A stretch of 25,756 nucleotides of DNA from Limnoraphis robusta CS-951 (lineage in GTDB: Bacteria > Cyanobacteriota > Cyanobacteriia > Cyanobacteriales > Microcoleaceae): assembly GCF_000972705.2 (NCBI RefSeq), contig NZ_LATL02000294.1:1-25756 (forward strand). The letters run 5' to 3'. Under the pieces are notes generated by a model, which worked only from the letters and a program-made list of their open reading frames with translations, was not told the origin of the DNA and did not search any database. How positions within the stretch are numbered: the first letter of the stretch is position 1; every line of letters starts with the position of its first letter. A program made the position numbers and the translations under genes. Positions 1 through 9,900 of the stretch are shown in pieces.

Positions 1-1
1 C

Positions 2-3000
2 GCGAGCCGATGGCAGGAATTACCAACGATTGCCCAATATGGAGTCTTATTTGCTTATACTTTAGGGTTTTTTATCGCTACGGTTTGGCTGGGAATGAAC
101 AGTAGTCTACCTTTAACTTCACAAACGTTAAAATGGGTGACATTGCTGTTAATTCCGCTAAATTTTTGGGCGATTGATAGTTTAGGATTACTGGATTCCA
201 TCACCGCTTTATTTAGTGCGATCGCTATCATTATTTTAACAGGAATTACAATTCTTTTCAATCCCATTTCAACGGCAAGAGAATCCCCCGGAATTTCACT
301 CCAAGCATTGCTAATTCTAAATCAACTCGGACTCAGTTATTTACAATTAGGTTGGAGAGTACCAGGCTTTCCATTGATTGCTGTTTATTTAGGAATTATT
401 GGGACTGGATTTGTTACTTTTTGTCGTCGTCAGGAACAGGAACAGATTAGCTTAAACAGGCTGGAAAACTTACCTTTAATATTTTGCCTTGTTCCTGTAG
501 CTTTTCTCTGGTGGCGAGCCATTTTTGTCGTCAATCTTGATGTTTCTCAATTCGGATTTGCTTTAGGGTTAACTGGAGGCTTATTATCTCTTTATTCAGA
601 GGTTATTTTACAACCATTTGCTTATCTTCTATTAGCCGCAGGTTGGCTTGTTTCTATCGAAAATAAACCCGAACAAGCTTTAGGCGTGAGTAGCATTGCG
701 TTGTTAATTTTTGGAAGAAATTTAAGACAGTTTTGGCATCAGAAAGATTTAGCTTTGATTTTTGCGATTGGACTCCAAGCGTTTAGTTTAGTTTGGCGTT
801 TAATTCCTGAACAAAGCCAACAAAATATTATAGAATTTTCTCTCCAAATCACGCAATCTCCTGATAATCCTTGGGTATTACTAGGTTTAGTGGGATTGGT
901 TTATTTAGGGTTGATGCTAGCATTAACGGAGTGGATTCATCAGCAGCAAAAGCAAAATTTAGCTCGATTTGGAGAGAAAATAAGCTTAGGATTGGGTGTG
1001 ATTTTAACAGCAATTTCGCTTCTTGATCCCGTTGTGCGATCGCTTAACTTATTAGCATCTACACTGATTTTAGTCGTTTATACGATTCGGCGTCAATCCC
1101 CAAGGGTTTTTCTCGTTTATCTTACCCATGTTACAGGTTTACTGACTTTAGCCAGTTTTATTGAATTATTTTTTCCTCAACTTCGTTTAGAAGAATGGGG
1201 AATATTATCAATTGTATTGATGATATTAGAGTGGTTATTCTACACCATTTTTACTCGCTCACAAACCATCCTAATTCCGCATTCCATTCTCAAAAGTGCT
1301 TGGCACATGGGATTAATCTTAGCCGGTTTGAGTTATCAATTCTTTTATGGTAATTCAACTGAGAATTCCGCTTCTTTCTGTGAAAACTTTACTTGTCAAG
1401 GGTTGAGTCTATGGGGAATTATGTGGTTAATGACTCCAATTGCATTAACCAGTATCGCTCGTCTGATTCCCCAACGCCGACAATTAGCCAGTCAATTCAG
1501 TATTATAGGAGCAATATTATTACAATTACTGGTATTTAGAATCCCTGGCATTCGGTTAATCAGTTGGGGTGTTGGCACTGCGGTAATGATTTTGAATACC
1601 AATCATCTTCAAAGTCAACTTTCAGCCATTCTAACCGTAGGTTTTGGGTTAACTTTTTCAGGGTTTTTAGCCTGGGAAACTATCCCCGATTTAACTTTAG
1701 CACGCGGGTTAGTTGTGATTGCAATCGCCCTCAATTTACTCTGGATAGGTCAGGCTATATTAAACCGCTTATCGAATTCTATCACGGTTCTGTATGCTAT
1801 TGCTATCGAAAGCTGGACAGTCCTTTTATGTTGGGTTGAATTAATCGGTTTAACCGGGTATGTTGTGGGAATTTATTGGCAACTTTTAACCCCGTCAATT
1901 CCAATCACTGTAGCAACTTTTATCTCAATTATAGCAGTGATGATTCGGCTTTTCAATCCTCCCCCATCAGAGACAGAAGACTCAACTTTCCCTTTTTTCG
2001 TTTACATTTTCGGTTGGCAACTCGAACTTTTAATGGCTCACGTTCTCAGCTTTACAGACAACGCCCTTTTTAATTTATCCATTGCCAATCTAATTTTAGG
2101 ATTAATCACCCAAATTTTAGGAGATTATTGGCGACATAGAAATAGAATTCATCATCTATCCAATCCCTGGCAAATTCTACCCCTATTTTACGGAATATTT
2201 GGTGCAGTTTTAAGGTCATCCGGCAGTTTTGATAACTGGACAGGAACCAGTTTATTTATCCTAGCATTCATTTTAATCGGAGTCGGGCGGCGGAGTCCTG
2301 AGTTAAAACCTCTAACCTATATGGGGATTTTTGGCGTTTCCCTCGCGGCTTATCAACTATTATTTTATAACACATATTCTGCCCCCATTGGAGAACAATT
2401 CATTGCCTTTGCAGGCTTAGGAACAACAATCGTTTACGTTTATCGTCTATTATCACCTCAACTCATTCATTATCTACATCTGAGTGAGAATGAAGTGAAA
2501 AATATTGCTCATCTTCACTGGGCAATGAGTAGCTGTTTTTTAATAGCTTCTCTGTCTCTTCCTTCTGAACTCAACTCCTGGTTAAGTTTAGGAATCGGAA
2601 TCTTTTTAACCCGATATGCCATTTTTCAAGGTCGTTATCATTCTAATGCTATTGAAGCGGAATTTTGGGTTTATATTGGATGTTTACAAGCCGCAGCAAT
2701 GACTTACTTTATTAGCGATATTTTAAATTTAGAAGGATTATTAATTCCCTGGAGCGGTGCAATTGCCTCTCTGATTGCGTATTTTATTTATTTTATCCCT
2801 TGGGAAAGTTGGGGATGGCAGCTTAAACCCTGGCGGCGAGTCGCGATGATTATACCCGTCTTAACTGTGGTTTTTACAACAATTATCGCCGGGTCAAACT
2901 TAGAACTATCTTGGTATATTTCTGTTAGTTTAGCTATTATTTTATATGTGGTTTTAGCTCGATTGACGGGCAATATTAAACTCACTTATTTTAGTATTGG

Positions 3001-3487
3001 ATTAATCAATTTTGCTTATTATCGCTGGTTATTGTTAACAGAAAATAATTTAGGTGCTTTAGGTGATACACTTCTTCCCGGATTGTCTTTGTTATATTTT
3101 GCCCAAGTTGATCCCAGTTTACAACGTCCCGAACAAAAACTCTTGCGTCATTGGATTAGAATTTGTGGAATAGGTATGATTTGTGTAGCCGCATTGTTAA
3201 CGAATCAATGGACTGGAATTCTTCCCGGTTTTATTAGTTTGATTGCCATTTTTATCGGCTTAGGATTGCGAATTAGGGCTTTTTTATACGTGGGTACGGT
3301 AACATTCTTGATTAATGCTGTTAACCAACTGTTGATTCTAAATTCGATTTATTCATTTTTTAAATGGATTATTGGTTTTATTGTGGGTTTAGTGTTAATT
3401 TGGATTGCGGCTAACTTTGAAACTCGACGAGAACAAATGATTGCAACATTGCAAAATTGGGTGAGTGAATTAGAAGAATGGGAATAA
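2..3487 (+). CDS. Giant polytopic membrane protein, DUF2157-like (5' end outside window)
   Basis: The frame is open from base 2 to the TAA at 3485-3487, so about 1,161 residues are visible and the true start lies upstream. The methionine at 95 is not the start: the residues before it (including RWQELPTIAQYGVLFAYT) already look like conserved protein and lead into a transmembrane segment. Nearly the whole chain is hydrophobic, with more than two dozen likely membrane-spanning segments separated by short polar loops, and it ends in a short charged tail (ETRREQMIATLQNWVSELEEWE is near the terminus). I see no catalytic motif. From memory this matches very large cyanobacterial integral membrane proteins annotated DUF2157; their function is unknown to me. 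The family name is moderately sure, the membrane nature very sure. The next gene converges on it from the minus strand with only 15 bp between stops. Confidence 0.8.
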   Translation, partial: ASRWQELPTIAQYGVLFAYTLGFFIATVWLGMNSSLPLTSQTLKWVTLLLIPLNFWAIDSLGLLDSITALFSAIAIIILTGITILFNPISTARESPGISLQALLILNQLGLSYLQLGWRVPGFPLIAVYLGIIGTGFVTFCRRQEQEQISLNRLENLPLIFCLVPVAFLWWRAIFVVNLDVSQFGFALGLTGGLLSLYSEVILQPFAYLLLAAGWLVSIENKPEQALGVSSIALLIFGRNLRQFWHQKDLALIFAIGLQAFSLVWRLIPEQSQQNIIEFSLQITQSPDNPWVLLGLVGLVYLGLMLALTEWIHQQQKQNLARFGEKISLGLGVILTAISLLDPVVRSLNLLASTLILVVYTIRRQSPRVFLVYLTHVTGLLTLASFIELFFPQLRLEEWGILSIVLMILEWLFYTIFTRSQTILIPHSILKSAWHMGLILAGLSYQFFYGNSTENSASFCENFTCQGLSLWGIMWLMTPIALTSIARLIPQRRQLASQFSIIGAILLQLLVFRIPGIRLISWGVGTAVMILNTNHLQSQLSAILTVGFGLTFSGFLAWETIPDLTLARGLVVIAIALNLLWIGQAILNRLSNSITVLYAIAIESWTVLLCWVELIGLTGYVVGIYWQLLTPSIPITVATFISIIAVMIRLFNPPPSETEDSTFPFFVYIFGWQLELLMAHVLSFTDNALFNLSIANLILGLITQILGDYWRHRNRIHHLSNPWQILPLFYGIFGAVLRSSGSFDNWTGTSLFILAFILIGVGRRSPELKPLTYMGIFGVSLAAYQLLFYNTYSAPIGEQFIAFAGLGTTIVYVYRLLSPQLIHYLHLSENEVKNIAHLHWAMSSCFLIASLSLPSELNSWLSLGIGIFLTRYAIFQGRYHSNAIEAEFWVYIGCLQAAAMTYFISDILNLEGLLIPWSGAIASLIAYFIYFIPWESWGWQLKPWRRVAMIIPVLTVVFTTIIAGSNLELSWYISVSLAIILYVVLARLTGNIKLTYFSIGLINFAYYRWLLLTENNLGALGDTLLPGLSLLYFAQVDPSLQRPEQKLLRHWIRICGIGMICVAALLTNQWTGILPGFISLIAIFIGLGLRIRAFLYVGTVTFLINAVNQLLILNSIYSFFKWIIGFIVGLVLIWIAANFETRREQMIATLQNWVSELEEWE

Positions 3488-3502
3488 GTCAAATCAATGG
3501 GT

Positions 3503-3943
3503 TTAAGCGTTCATATCCGTTGCAAAAATATTACTTTCATCTTGAAACGATTTAAACTCTAAGACATTTCCACTGGGATCTTTGATAAATAAAGTCGCTT
3601 GTTCACCCACTTGTCCTTGAAAACGAATTTGAGGTTTAATGATAAATTCTATTTGTTTATTTTGTAAAGATTCAGACAATTTATGCCATTCATTCCACTC
3701 TAAAATCGCTCCGAAATGACGCACAGGAACATTTTCACCATCAACAAAGTTCGTCGAAATCGTACCATCTTCTGATGATTCTAAATGAGCCGTAATTTGA
3801 TGTCCAAAAAAGTCAAAATCAACCCATCTCTCACTACTTCGCCCTTCTGTACACCCCAATACATCTTTATAAAAAGAGCGAGTTTTTTCTAAGTCTAATA
3901 CAGGAAAAGCGAGATGAAAGCGAGGAAAAGAATGATCCGTCAT
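3503..3943 (-). CDS. VOC-superfamily (glyoxalase/dioxygenase-fold) protein
   Basis: This 146-residue protein has one complete VOC module built from two beta-alpha-beta-beta-beta halves. The first half opens with FHLAFPVLDLEKTRSFY and the second with HFGAILEWNEWHKL, ending in KDPSGNVLEFKSF. His10, His76 and Glu129 sit where VOC enzymes place metal ligands, and His48 is a further candidate. The family covers lactoylglutathione lyases, extradiol dioxygenases and fosfomycin or bleomycin resistance proteins, and the substrate cannot be assigned here. The frame extends upstream to a TTG at 3970, but the ATG at 3943 places the VOC fold at the N-terminus as in relatives, so I prefer it; neither start has a clear ribosome-binding site. 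It is the last gene of the minus-strand block and is separated from dprA by two palindromic repeats, so it is probably transcribed on its own. Confidence 0.85.
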   Translation of the reverse strand: MTDHSFPRFHLAFPVLDLEKTRSFYKDVLGCTEGRSSERWVDFDFFGHQITAHLESSEDGTISTNFVDGENVPVRHFGAILEWNEWHKLSESLQNKQIEFIIKPQIRFQGQVGEQATLFIKDPSGNVLEFKSFQDESNIFATDMNA

Positions 3944-4010
3944 CGGTTTAAGGTCTTGAGGAAAATACAATTTTTATTGAGTTTAGCATAGATTTATTCA
4001 TCTTAACGTA

Positions 4011-4066
4011 AGGGCGGGTTCAAAGAGATTTATTCATCCCACAAACTACATTGATAAACCCGCCCT
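4011..4066. repeat. Dispersed palindromic element, copy 1
   Basis: Arms AGGGCGGGTT (4011-4020) and AACCCGCCCT (4057-4066) are perfect 10-bp inverted repeats around a 36-nt interior. The interior is recognisably related to the reverse complement of copy 3 (shared ACATTGAT next to the right arm). The element lies between dprA and the VOC gene. It could fold into an RNA hairpin and act as a transcription barrier. Confidence 0.85.
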
Positions 4067-4085
4067 GGCAGTCGCTCTAATATTG

Positions 4086-4141
4086 GGGGCGGGTTTAGTT
4101 CAATCCCTGACTGATATTATAGCTCTTACAGAACCCGCCCC
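4086..4141. repeat. Dispersed palindromic element, copy 2
   Basis: Arms GGGGCGGGTT (4086-4095) and AACCCGCCCC (4132-4141) are perfect 10-bp inverted repeats with a 36-nt interior. It lies only 19 bp from copy 1 and 16 bp downstream of the dprA stop codon, so the pair fills the dprA/VOC intergenic gap. The right flank continues with CTACAA, as in copy 3. Confidence 0.85.
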
Positions 4142-4157
4142 TACAATTAACCAACAA

Positions 4158-5291
4158 TTAACACCGTTGATAACGCATTCCGGGTAACTGAGAAACTAAC
4201 CCCAAAAGTTCCAACTGTAACAACGAACTTGAAACGATAGCCGCCTCTAATTCCGTTTGTTGAACAATCATATCAAAAGCAGTGGCTTCAGAAGAGATAG
4301 CCTGAAAAACTTGGGCTAAATTCGGTTCTAGAGTCGGAATAGAAGGTTGAGGTTTTGCAGGCGGTTCCAGCAAGGATAATTGTTGAGGCGTATCGAGTTT
4401 TGGGATAGCGCCAAGTTGTTCTAATAACTCTTCGATTTCTACGGGAATTAAACTCGCGCCCCCATTAATTAACTTTAAACAACCTTGAGACTTTTCATCA
4501 TCTAAACGTCCAGGTAAAACATACACATCTCGACAAAACTCATTCGCCACATAAGCGGTAATTAATGCTCCTGATTTTTTACCTGCTTCCATCACAAATA
4601 CGGCTCGACTTAAACCCGCAATAATCCGATTTCGACTGGGAAAATGTCGAGGATTGGGCTTTGTTCCTGCGGGATATTCACTAATTACTAAACCATTTTG
4701 AATAACTCTTTCAGACAATTGACGGTTATCTTTGGGGTAAATAATATCAACTCCCGTCCCAAAAATAGCCAGTGTTCGTCCGCCTGCATCCAAACAACTA
4801 GAATGGGCTTCGGTATCAATTCCGGCCGCCATTCCTGATATAATCGTTAAGCCACTTTTGGCTAATACACTGCTAATTTTGCGCGTCCAACGCCGCCCAT
4901 ATTCAGAAGGTTCACGAGTTCCAACAATCCCAACAGTCGGTCGAATTCCTTGGTTTTCTTCGGGTTCAATCGTTCCTCGATAATATAAAACAGGTGGTGG
5001 TGTCGGAATTTCTAAGAGTAAACGCGGATAATCTGTATCAGCAGGAGTCCAAAAATCAGGGTTTTTTTCGGAATGAGTTTTGATAAATTGATCGCAGTCA
5101 AATTTGACTCGCTGCTCTGCCACTTTTTCGGCGGTTTGTCGTCCAAAACCCTCTACTTTTTGTAACTCTTGAGTTGAAGCTTCCCAAGCGGTTTTGAGTG
5201 TACCAAAATGCAGGCGGAGGCGTTGCAAAGAAATCGGCCCGACTCCTGAAATTTGCGACCAACAAACCCAATAATCCCGTTCCTCTAGCAC
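4158..5291 (-). CDS. dprA: DNA processing protein DprA (natural transformation)
   Basis: DprA/Smf binds incoming single-stranded DNA in the cytoplasm, protects it and loads RecA during natural transformation. The protein has a helix-hairpin-helix-like N-terminus (GVGPISLQRL, then VEGFGRQTAEKVAEQR), a Rossmann-type DprA core and a C-terminal winged helix-like segment. The core carries GIVGTREPSEYGRRW, ISGMAAGIDTEAH, FGTGVDIIYP, SEYPAGTKPNPRHFPSRNRI and MEAGKKSGALITA. The last approximately 50 residues (from FDMIVQQTELEAAIVSS) form the winged helix. I chose the GTG at 5291 (377 residues, MLEERDYWVCWSQ) because AGGAGAG lies 6 nt upstream and relatives begin there. The longer TTG start at 5330 would overlap the upstream gene by 19 bp. 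The gene starts 20 bp after the DUF1574 stop, so co-transcription is likely. Confidence 0.95.
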   Translation of the reverse strand: MLEERDYWVCWSQISGVGPISLQRLRLHFGTLKTAWEASTQELQKVEGFGRQTAEKVAEQRVKFDCDQFIKTHSEKNPDFWTPADTDYPRLLLEIPTPPPVLYYRGTIEPEENQGIRPTVGIVGTREPSEYGRRWTRKISSVLAKSGLTIISGMAAGIDTEAHSSCLDAGGRTLAIFGTGVDIIYPKDNRQLSERVIQNGLVISEYPAGTKPNPRHFPSRNRIIAGLSRAVFVMEAGKKSGALITAYVANEFCRDVYVLPGRLDDEKSQGCLKLINGGASLIPVEIEELLEQLGAIPKLDTPQQLSLLEPPAKPQPSIPTLEPNLAQVFQAISSEATAFDMIVQQTELEAAIVSSSLLQLELLGLVSQLPGMRYQRC

Positions 5292-5297
5292 GTTTTT

Positions 5298-5304
5298 CTC
5301 TCCT
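5298..5304 (-). promoter_or_regulatory. Shine-Dalgarno deciding the dprA GTG start
   Basis: On the minus strand this reads AGGAGAG with a 6-nt spacer to the GTG at 5291. No comparable site precedes the upstream TTG at 5330. Confidence 0.75.
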
Positions 5305-5311
5305 ATCGTTA

Positions 5312-6853
5312 TTACTTCGCTCGCGGCCAAGGAATTGCAGATTGTCCGACTAATTTCTGAGCAACAACTCTAGCTCCATAGCGGTTCAAATGACTCGGAT
5401 CAACAAAATATTCATAACGGGTTAATGCTTGTTCAGAGAGATCAATAAAGAGAAATCCATACTCTTTGGAAAGTCGCTGCATATGGTTTCTAAATTGCTG
5501 TTCTGCCCACCAACGAAACGAATCTAAATAATCATCCGTTAGGGGCAAATTGACAAATACAAGCGGGATATTTCTCGTCTTGACAAATCCCACCAAAAAA
5601 CTCAATGCTCTAGCCTGTTCTCCCCCTAAATTAAACGCTCGATAATCCCCATCATATTGACCAGAAACATAGGGACGTTGTTGATAGTAAGTGTTGGGAT
5701 TAAAGCGATTAGATTGGGGTAAAAATCCATTGGCATCAATAGTCGTACCCAAGGAAACAGGTGTAGCGGTGATTGGTTCAGAGGAACGATACAAAAGATT
5801 ATTCAATTGGGGGGTTTCTGACTGTTCAAATTGAACGAAATCAAACGTTTCAGATTCAGATTCTAACTCTAAAGGTTCAACAGCAATTTCTGTTTCTAAC
5901 TGTTGATTCTCTTGACTGGCTTTAGGAAAATTCCACTTCGGTTGAGCCATACAAGATTTTGGCATTTGATAACAGATTTTGGTCTGTTCAGATTGATTTT
6001 GAGCCAATTTAGGACGAACGCCCGAGGCTAAACGTTTGTGTCCTTCTGAAGCCATAATGGATTGATAAGTGCGATCAATTCGACCACTATTTAATGCTCG
6101 TACACCATCCGCCCAAACGATCATTTTTGGCAGTTGATCCGGTGTTAATACCTCCCTCAAAATATAGTTAACAACTTGAGCCGTTGCGCCATTAACTCCG
6201 AAGTTAAAAATTTTCAAGCCTTGATAACCTTTCGCCGCTAAAGCCACTTTCATTTCTCTCGGATCAATTCCTTGCACAGCCCGAGAACTCCCGACAATTA
6301 AAATATCAGGTTTTCCAACGGTACTGAGATAAGACAAATAAAGTTGCAATTGTTGATCGAGAAATTCGCTATCAAAACTCGGAAACTGACTCGTCATTTG
6401 AGTTTTAGCAGCTTGCTGTTGCGAATAGGCTAAATTTCGCATATATTCAACCACTTTTTTCTCCGCAAAAGCCCGTTTAGGACTATTAGGAGGAACCGCT
6501 TGCATCCAAGCCACCGCCTGAACCCAGTTGCGGGCGACTTCATCCCATTGTTGCTTTGTTTTTGCAGTTTGTGCTAAATTAGACCCTCGCAATGCAAATC
6601 TAACAGACTCATCAAACGGACTTTGTTGAGTACAAGAATTAGATTTAGCAATCGTTTCTATTTGGGAATTTTGAGCAGAATTTGACGGATTTTCAGGGTT
6701 GACAATTGCTTGATTTTGAGTATTAGACAGAGATCTTGAGGGGGTACTGTTCACTTGTTTCTGTTGGAAATTAAACACAGTAACGACTAACAGAAATGCC
6801 GCGACAATCCAACCCCAAAACCCCGAGAACTTTAAACGACGAAATAGATTCAT
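5312..6853 (-). CDS. Membrane-anchored SGNH-hydrolase-like protein, DUF1574 family
   Basis: This 513-residue protein starts with a single N-terminal membrane anchor (about residues 13-30), so the rest is probably periplasmic or cell-surface. A low-complexity S/N/Q-rich stretch follows (35-75), then a helical region (about 85-150). An SGNH/GDSL-like core begins with PDILIVGSSRAVQGIDP (about 182-198, candidate nucleophile Ser189 or Ser190) and continues with IFNFGVNGATAQ. It closes with FVDPSHLNRYGARV near the C-terminus, where Asp and His of the SGNH block V are expected. A variable insert of about 130 residues separates the two halves. The arrangement resembles AlgJ/DUF1574 proteins, some of which acetylate exopolysaccharide; that role here is inference. 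A strong AGGAGG at 6859-6864 supports the ATG at 6853. dprA follows 20 bp downstream. Confidence 0.82.
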   Translation of the reverse strand: MNLFRRLKFSGFWGWIVAAFLLVVTVFNFQQKQVNSTPSRSLSNTQNQAIVNPENPSNSAQNSQIETIAKSNSCTQQSPFDESVRFALRGSNLAQTAKTKQQWDEVARNWVQAVAWMQAVPPNSPKRAFAEKKVVEYMRNLAYSQQQAAKTQMTSQFPSFDSEFLDQQLQLYLSYLSTVGKPDILIVGSSRAVQGIDPREMKVALAAKGYQGLKIFNFGVNGATAQVVNYILREVLTPDQLPKMIVWADGVRALNSGRIDRTYQSIMASEGHKRLASGVRPKLAQNQSEQTKICYQMPKSCMAQPKWNFPKASQENQQLETEIAVEPLELESESETFDFVQFEQSETPQLNNLLYRSSEPITATPVSLGTTIDANGFLPQSNRFNPNTYYQQRPYVSGQYDGDYRAFNLGGEQARALSFLVGFVKTRNIPLVFVNLPLTDDYLDSFRWWAEQQFRNHMQRLSKEYGFLFIDLSEQALTRYEYFVDPSHLNRYGARVVAQKLVGQSAIPWPRAK

Positions 6854-6982
6854 GGAAACCTCCTAGTGGATATTCCATCTGGTATATAAAAGTCAAGACT
6901 TTAGATGTCCAATTTTGTATTATAGAGTTTATTGTTTCAATTGAGTGGATCGGGAGAAGAAATTTTTATCAAATTATTTTAA

Positions 6983-9900
6983 TCAGGAGTTCACCGCTTC
7001 CACAGCACCTTCAGCTTCATGTACAATCGTTCTTAAATCCTCTAAGATTTTCTGATTTGACGCTTGCCACAACCCCCGTTGATTCGCTTCTAACAAACGT
7101 TCAGCCATATCTCGCAACGCCCAAGGATTTTTTTCTTGAATAAACTTCTGCACCGTTTCATCCAACACATAAGCCTTTGCTACGCCTTCATACATGAAAT
7201 CTTCCACACAGTTTGCTGTGGCATCATAAGCAAACAAATAATCCACCGTTGCCGCCATTTCAAACGCCCCTTTATAGCCATGTCGCATCACCCCAGCTAT
7301 CCATTTTGGATTAATCACTCGAGAACGATAAACCCTCGCTATTTCTTCTTTTAATTGTCGCACTTTCGGACGTTCGGGTTGAGCATTATCACCGAAATAA
7401 GTTTGCGGATTTTTACCCGTAATAGCCCGAACAGAAGCCGTTAAACCGCCTTGAAATTGATAATAATCATCCGAGTCTAATATATCATGTTCTCGGTTAT
7501 CTTGATTCTGCAAAACAATCTGCATTTTTTCAAGACGATTTTTAAACGCTTCCGGTGCCGAAATTCCCCCTAACTTACTTTGACTCTCCCCATTCTGACT
7601 CGTATAAGCGTAACTACTCCAGTTAATATAAGCCCTGGCTAAATCTTGTTCATCCGTCCAATTTTGAGACGCCATCAACCCTTGTAAACCCGCACCATAA
7701 GCACCTGGTTTTGAACCAAAAATACGATAACGAGAGCGCATTTCCGCCTGTTCTTTTGTTAACCCTGCTTTCATTAAACCTTCAGTTTCTTGCTTCACTT
7801 GTGCGGCTAAAGGATTCAATTCTGGGGGTTCATCTAGTTGAGAAACAGCTACAACTGCTTGATCAAATAAATCGATTAAATTCGGAAACGCATCACGGAA
7901 AAAACCCGAAATTCTCAACGTTACATCAACACGCGGACGCCCTAAAATAGAAATAGGTAAAATCTCAAAATCAACTACTCGACGAGAAGGCCCATCCCAC
8001 ACTGGTTGAACCCCTAATAACGCCAACGCCTCAGCAATATCATCGCCTCCGGTTCTCATCGTAGAAGTTCCCCAAACAGACAGTCCTAATGTTTGTGGAT
8101 ATTCACCATTTTCTTGAGTATAACGTTCAATTAAAGCATCTGCTGCGAGTTGACCGACTCTCCATGCTGTTTCTGTGGGAATAGCCCGAATATCAACCGA
8201 ATAAAAATTACGTCCAGTCGGTAAAACATCAGGTCTTCCTCTGGTTGGCGCACCCGATGAACCACTCGGAATATATCGCCCTTCTAACCCTTTTAATAAG
8301 TGAGTGACTTCTTGATGAGTTTTTTGTAAGTTAGGTAAAAGTTTATTCTCTATCCAGTTTAGCTCTTTTTGGGTTAATTTTCCAGTGTTTACCGTTTCAC
8401 CAGAGATAATTTTTTCAACTAAACTTGCTGCATAGTTTTCTAACACTTCTACCGCATCCCCAACCGTGAGAAAAACTTTATTTTCCAAGGTTAATTTTGG
8501 GTTTAAAAATCTACTAAAATCCGTTGTTAACGGGTCAAATTCTAATTGCCAATCTTCAGCAATAGCCCGAGTCAGCCCTAAACGCTGAGGACTTGGATTT
8601 CGGGCGATAGAAACAATTAAATCTCTTAACTGTCGCCCCGTCGGACATTGCCCAAAAATATGTAAACCATCGCGAATTTGTGCTTCTTTAAGTTCACACA
8701 AATAACCATCAATGGTATTTAAAGCTTGTGGATTGAGTTGATTTTCAACTAAACCTAAATCTTGATCTAAATTCTCAGTTTTAATCAAATCTTCCAAACG
8801 AGTTTTAATCATCGGTAGCCGAGACGGATCTAAACTTTGCGCCTCATAATATTCATCGACTAATCCTTCTAACTGTTGTAACGATCCGTAGAGTTCAGCC
8901 CGAGTCAGAGGCGGTGTAAGATGATCTAAAATCACCGCTTGCGAACGACGTTTGGCCTGCGATCCTTCCCCCGGATCGTTCACAATAAATGGGTATAAAT
9001 GAGGCATTGCACCGAAGGCAATTTCAGGATAACAAGTTTCAGATAATCCGACACTTTTTCCCGGCAACCATTCCAAATTACCATGTTTTCCGACATGAAT
9101 AATCGCATCCGCTTCAAATTGATATCGTAGCCAATAATAGAAGGCTAAATAGTCAGGAGTTGGTTCTAAATCTGGGGCGTGATAGTTTAAACTCGGATCA
9201 CGATCATAGCCGCGACTGGGTTGAATTCCCACAAAAATATTATTGAGTTTAATCCCGGAAATGGGGAATATTTCAGGATGAGAATGGTCTGAAAAATCCA
9301 GATTCCAACGTTGACAAATTGCCGCTTGTATGGTTTCAGGAAGTTGAGAAAAATATTGTTTAAAATCGTCCCAATTTAATGACTGTTGAATGCTTCTCTG
9401 TTCCCGCCCTTCTGGATCATTTGTCACCCCAGAAGTCAACAGTTTAATCAATTCTTCTCCCGTTTTTGGGACATTTTGAATCTTGTATCCTGCCTGTTGC
9501 AATGCTTCGAGGATATGCACACAACTGGCGGGTGTGTCAAGCCCCACTCCATTGGCTAACCGTCCATCTGCGGTGGGGTAGTTAGCGAGGATGATCGCAA
9601 CACGTTTTTCTGTAGCTTTTTTTTGGCGTAATTTTACCCAATTTGCGGCGAGATCGGCTACAAATTTGATGCGATCGCTGACAGGAATATACCCAACGAC
9701 GTCAGTTTCTAACTTTTGGTTCCAAGTTTCTACCGCCTTAAAAGATACCGCACGAGTGATGATCCGTCCATCCACTTCGGGTAAAGCGACATTCATCGCC
9801 ACATCTCGGGGTGAAAGTCCCTGAAAGTCTGCTTCCCATTGTTGAATGGTTTGACTGCTGAAAATGACTTGTAAAATCGGAATATCTAAGCTAAATAAAG

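Noticed and set aside
6796..7143. 115-residue plus-strand frame across the cobN end and DUF1574 start
   Set aside because: It is antisense to two well-supported genes and reads as non-protein-like sequence.
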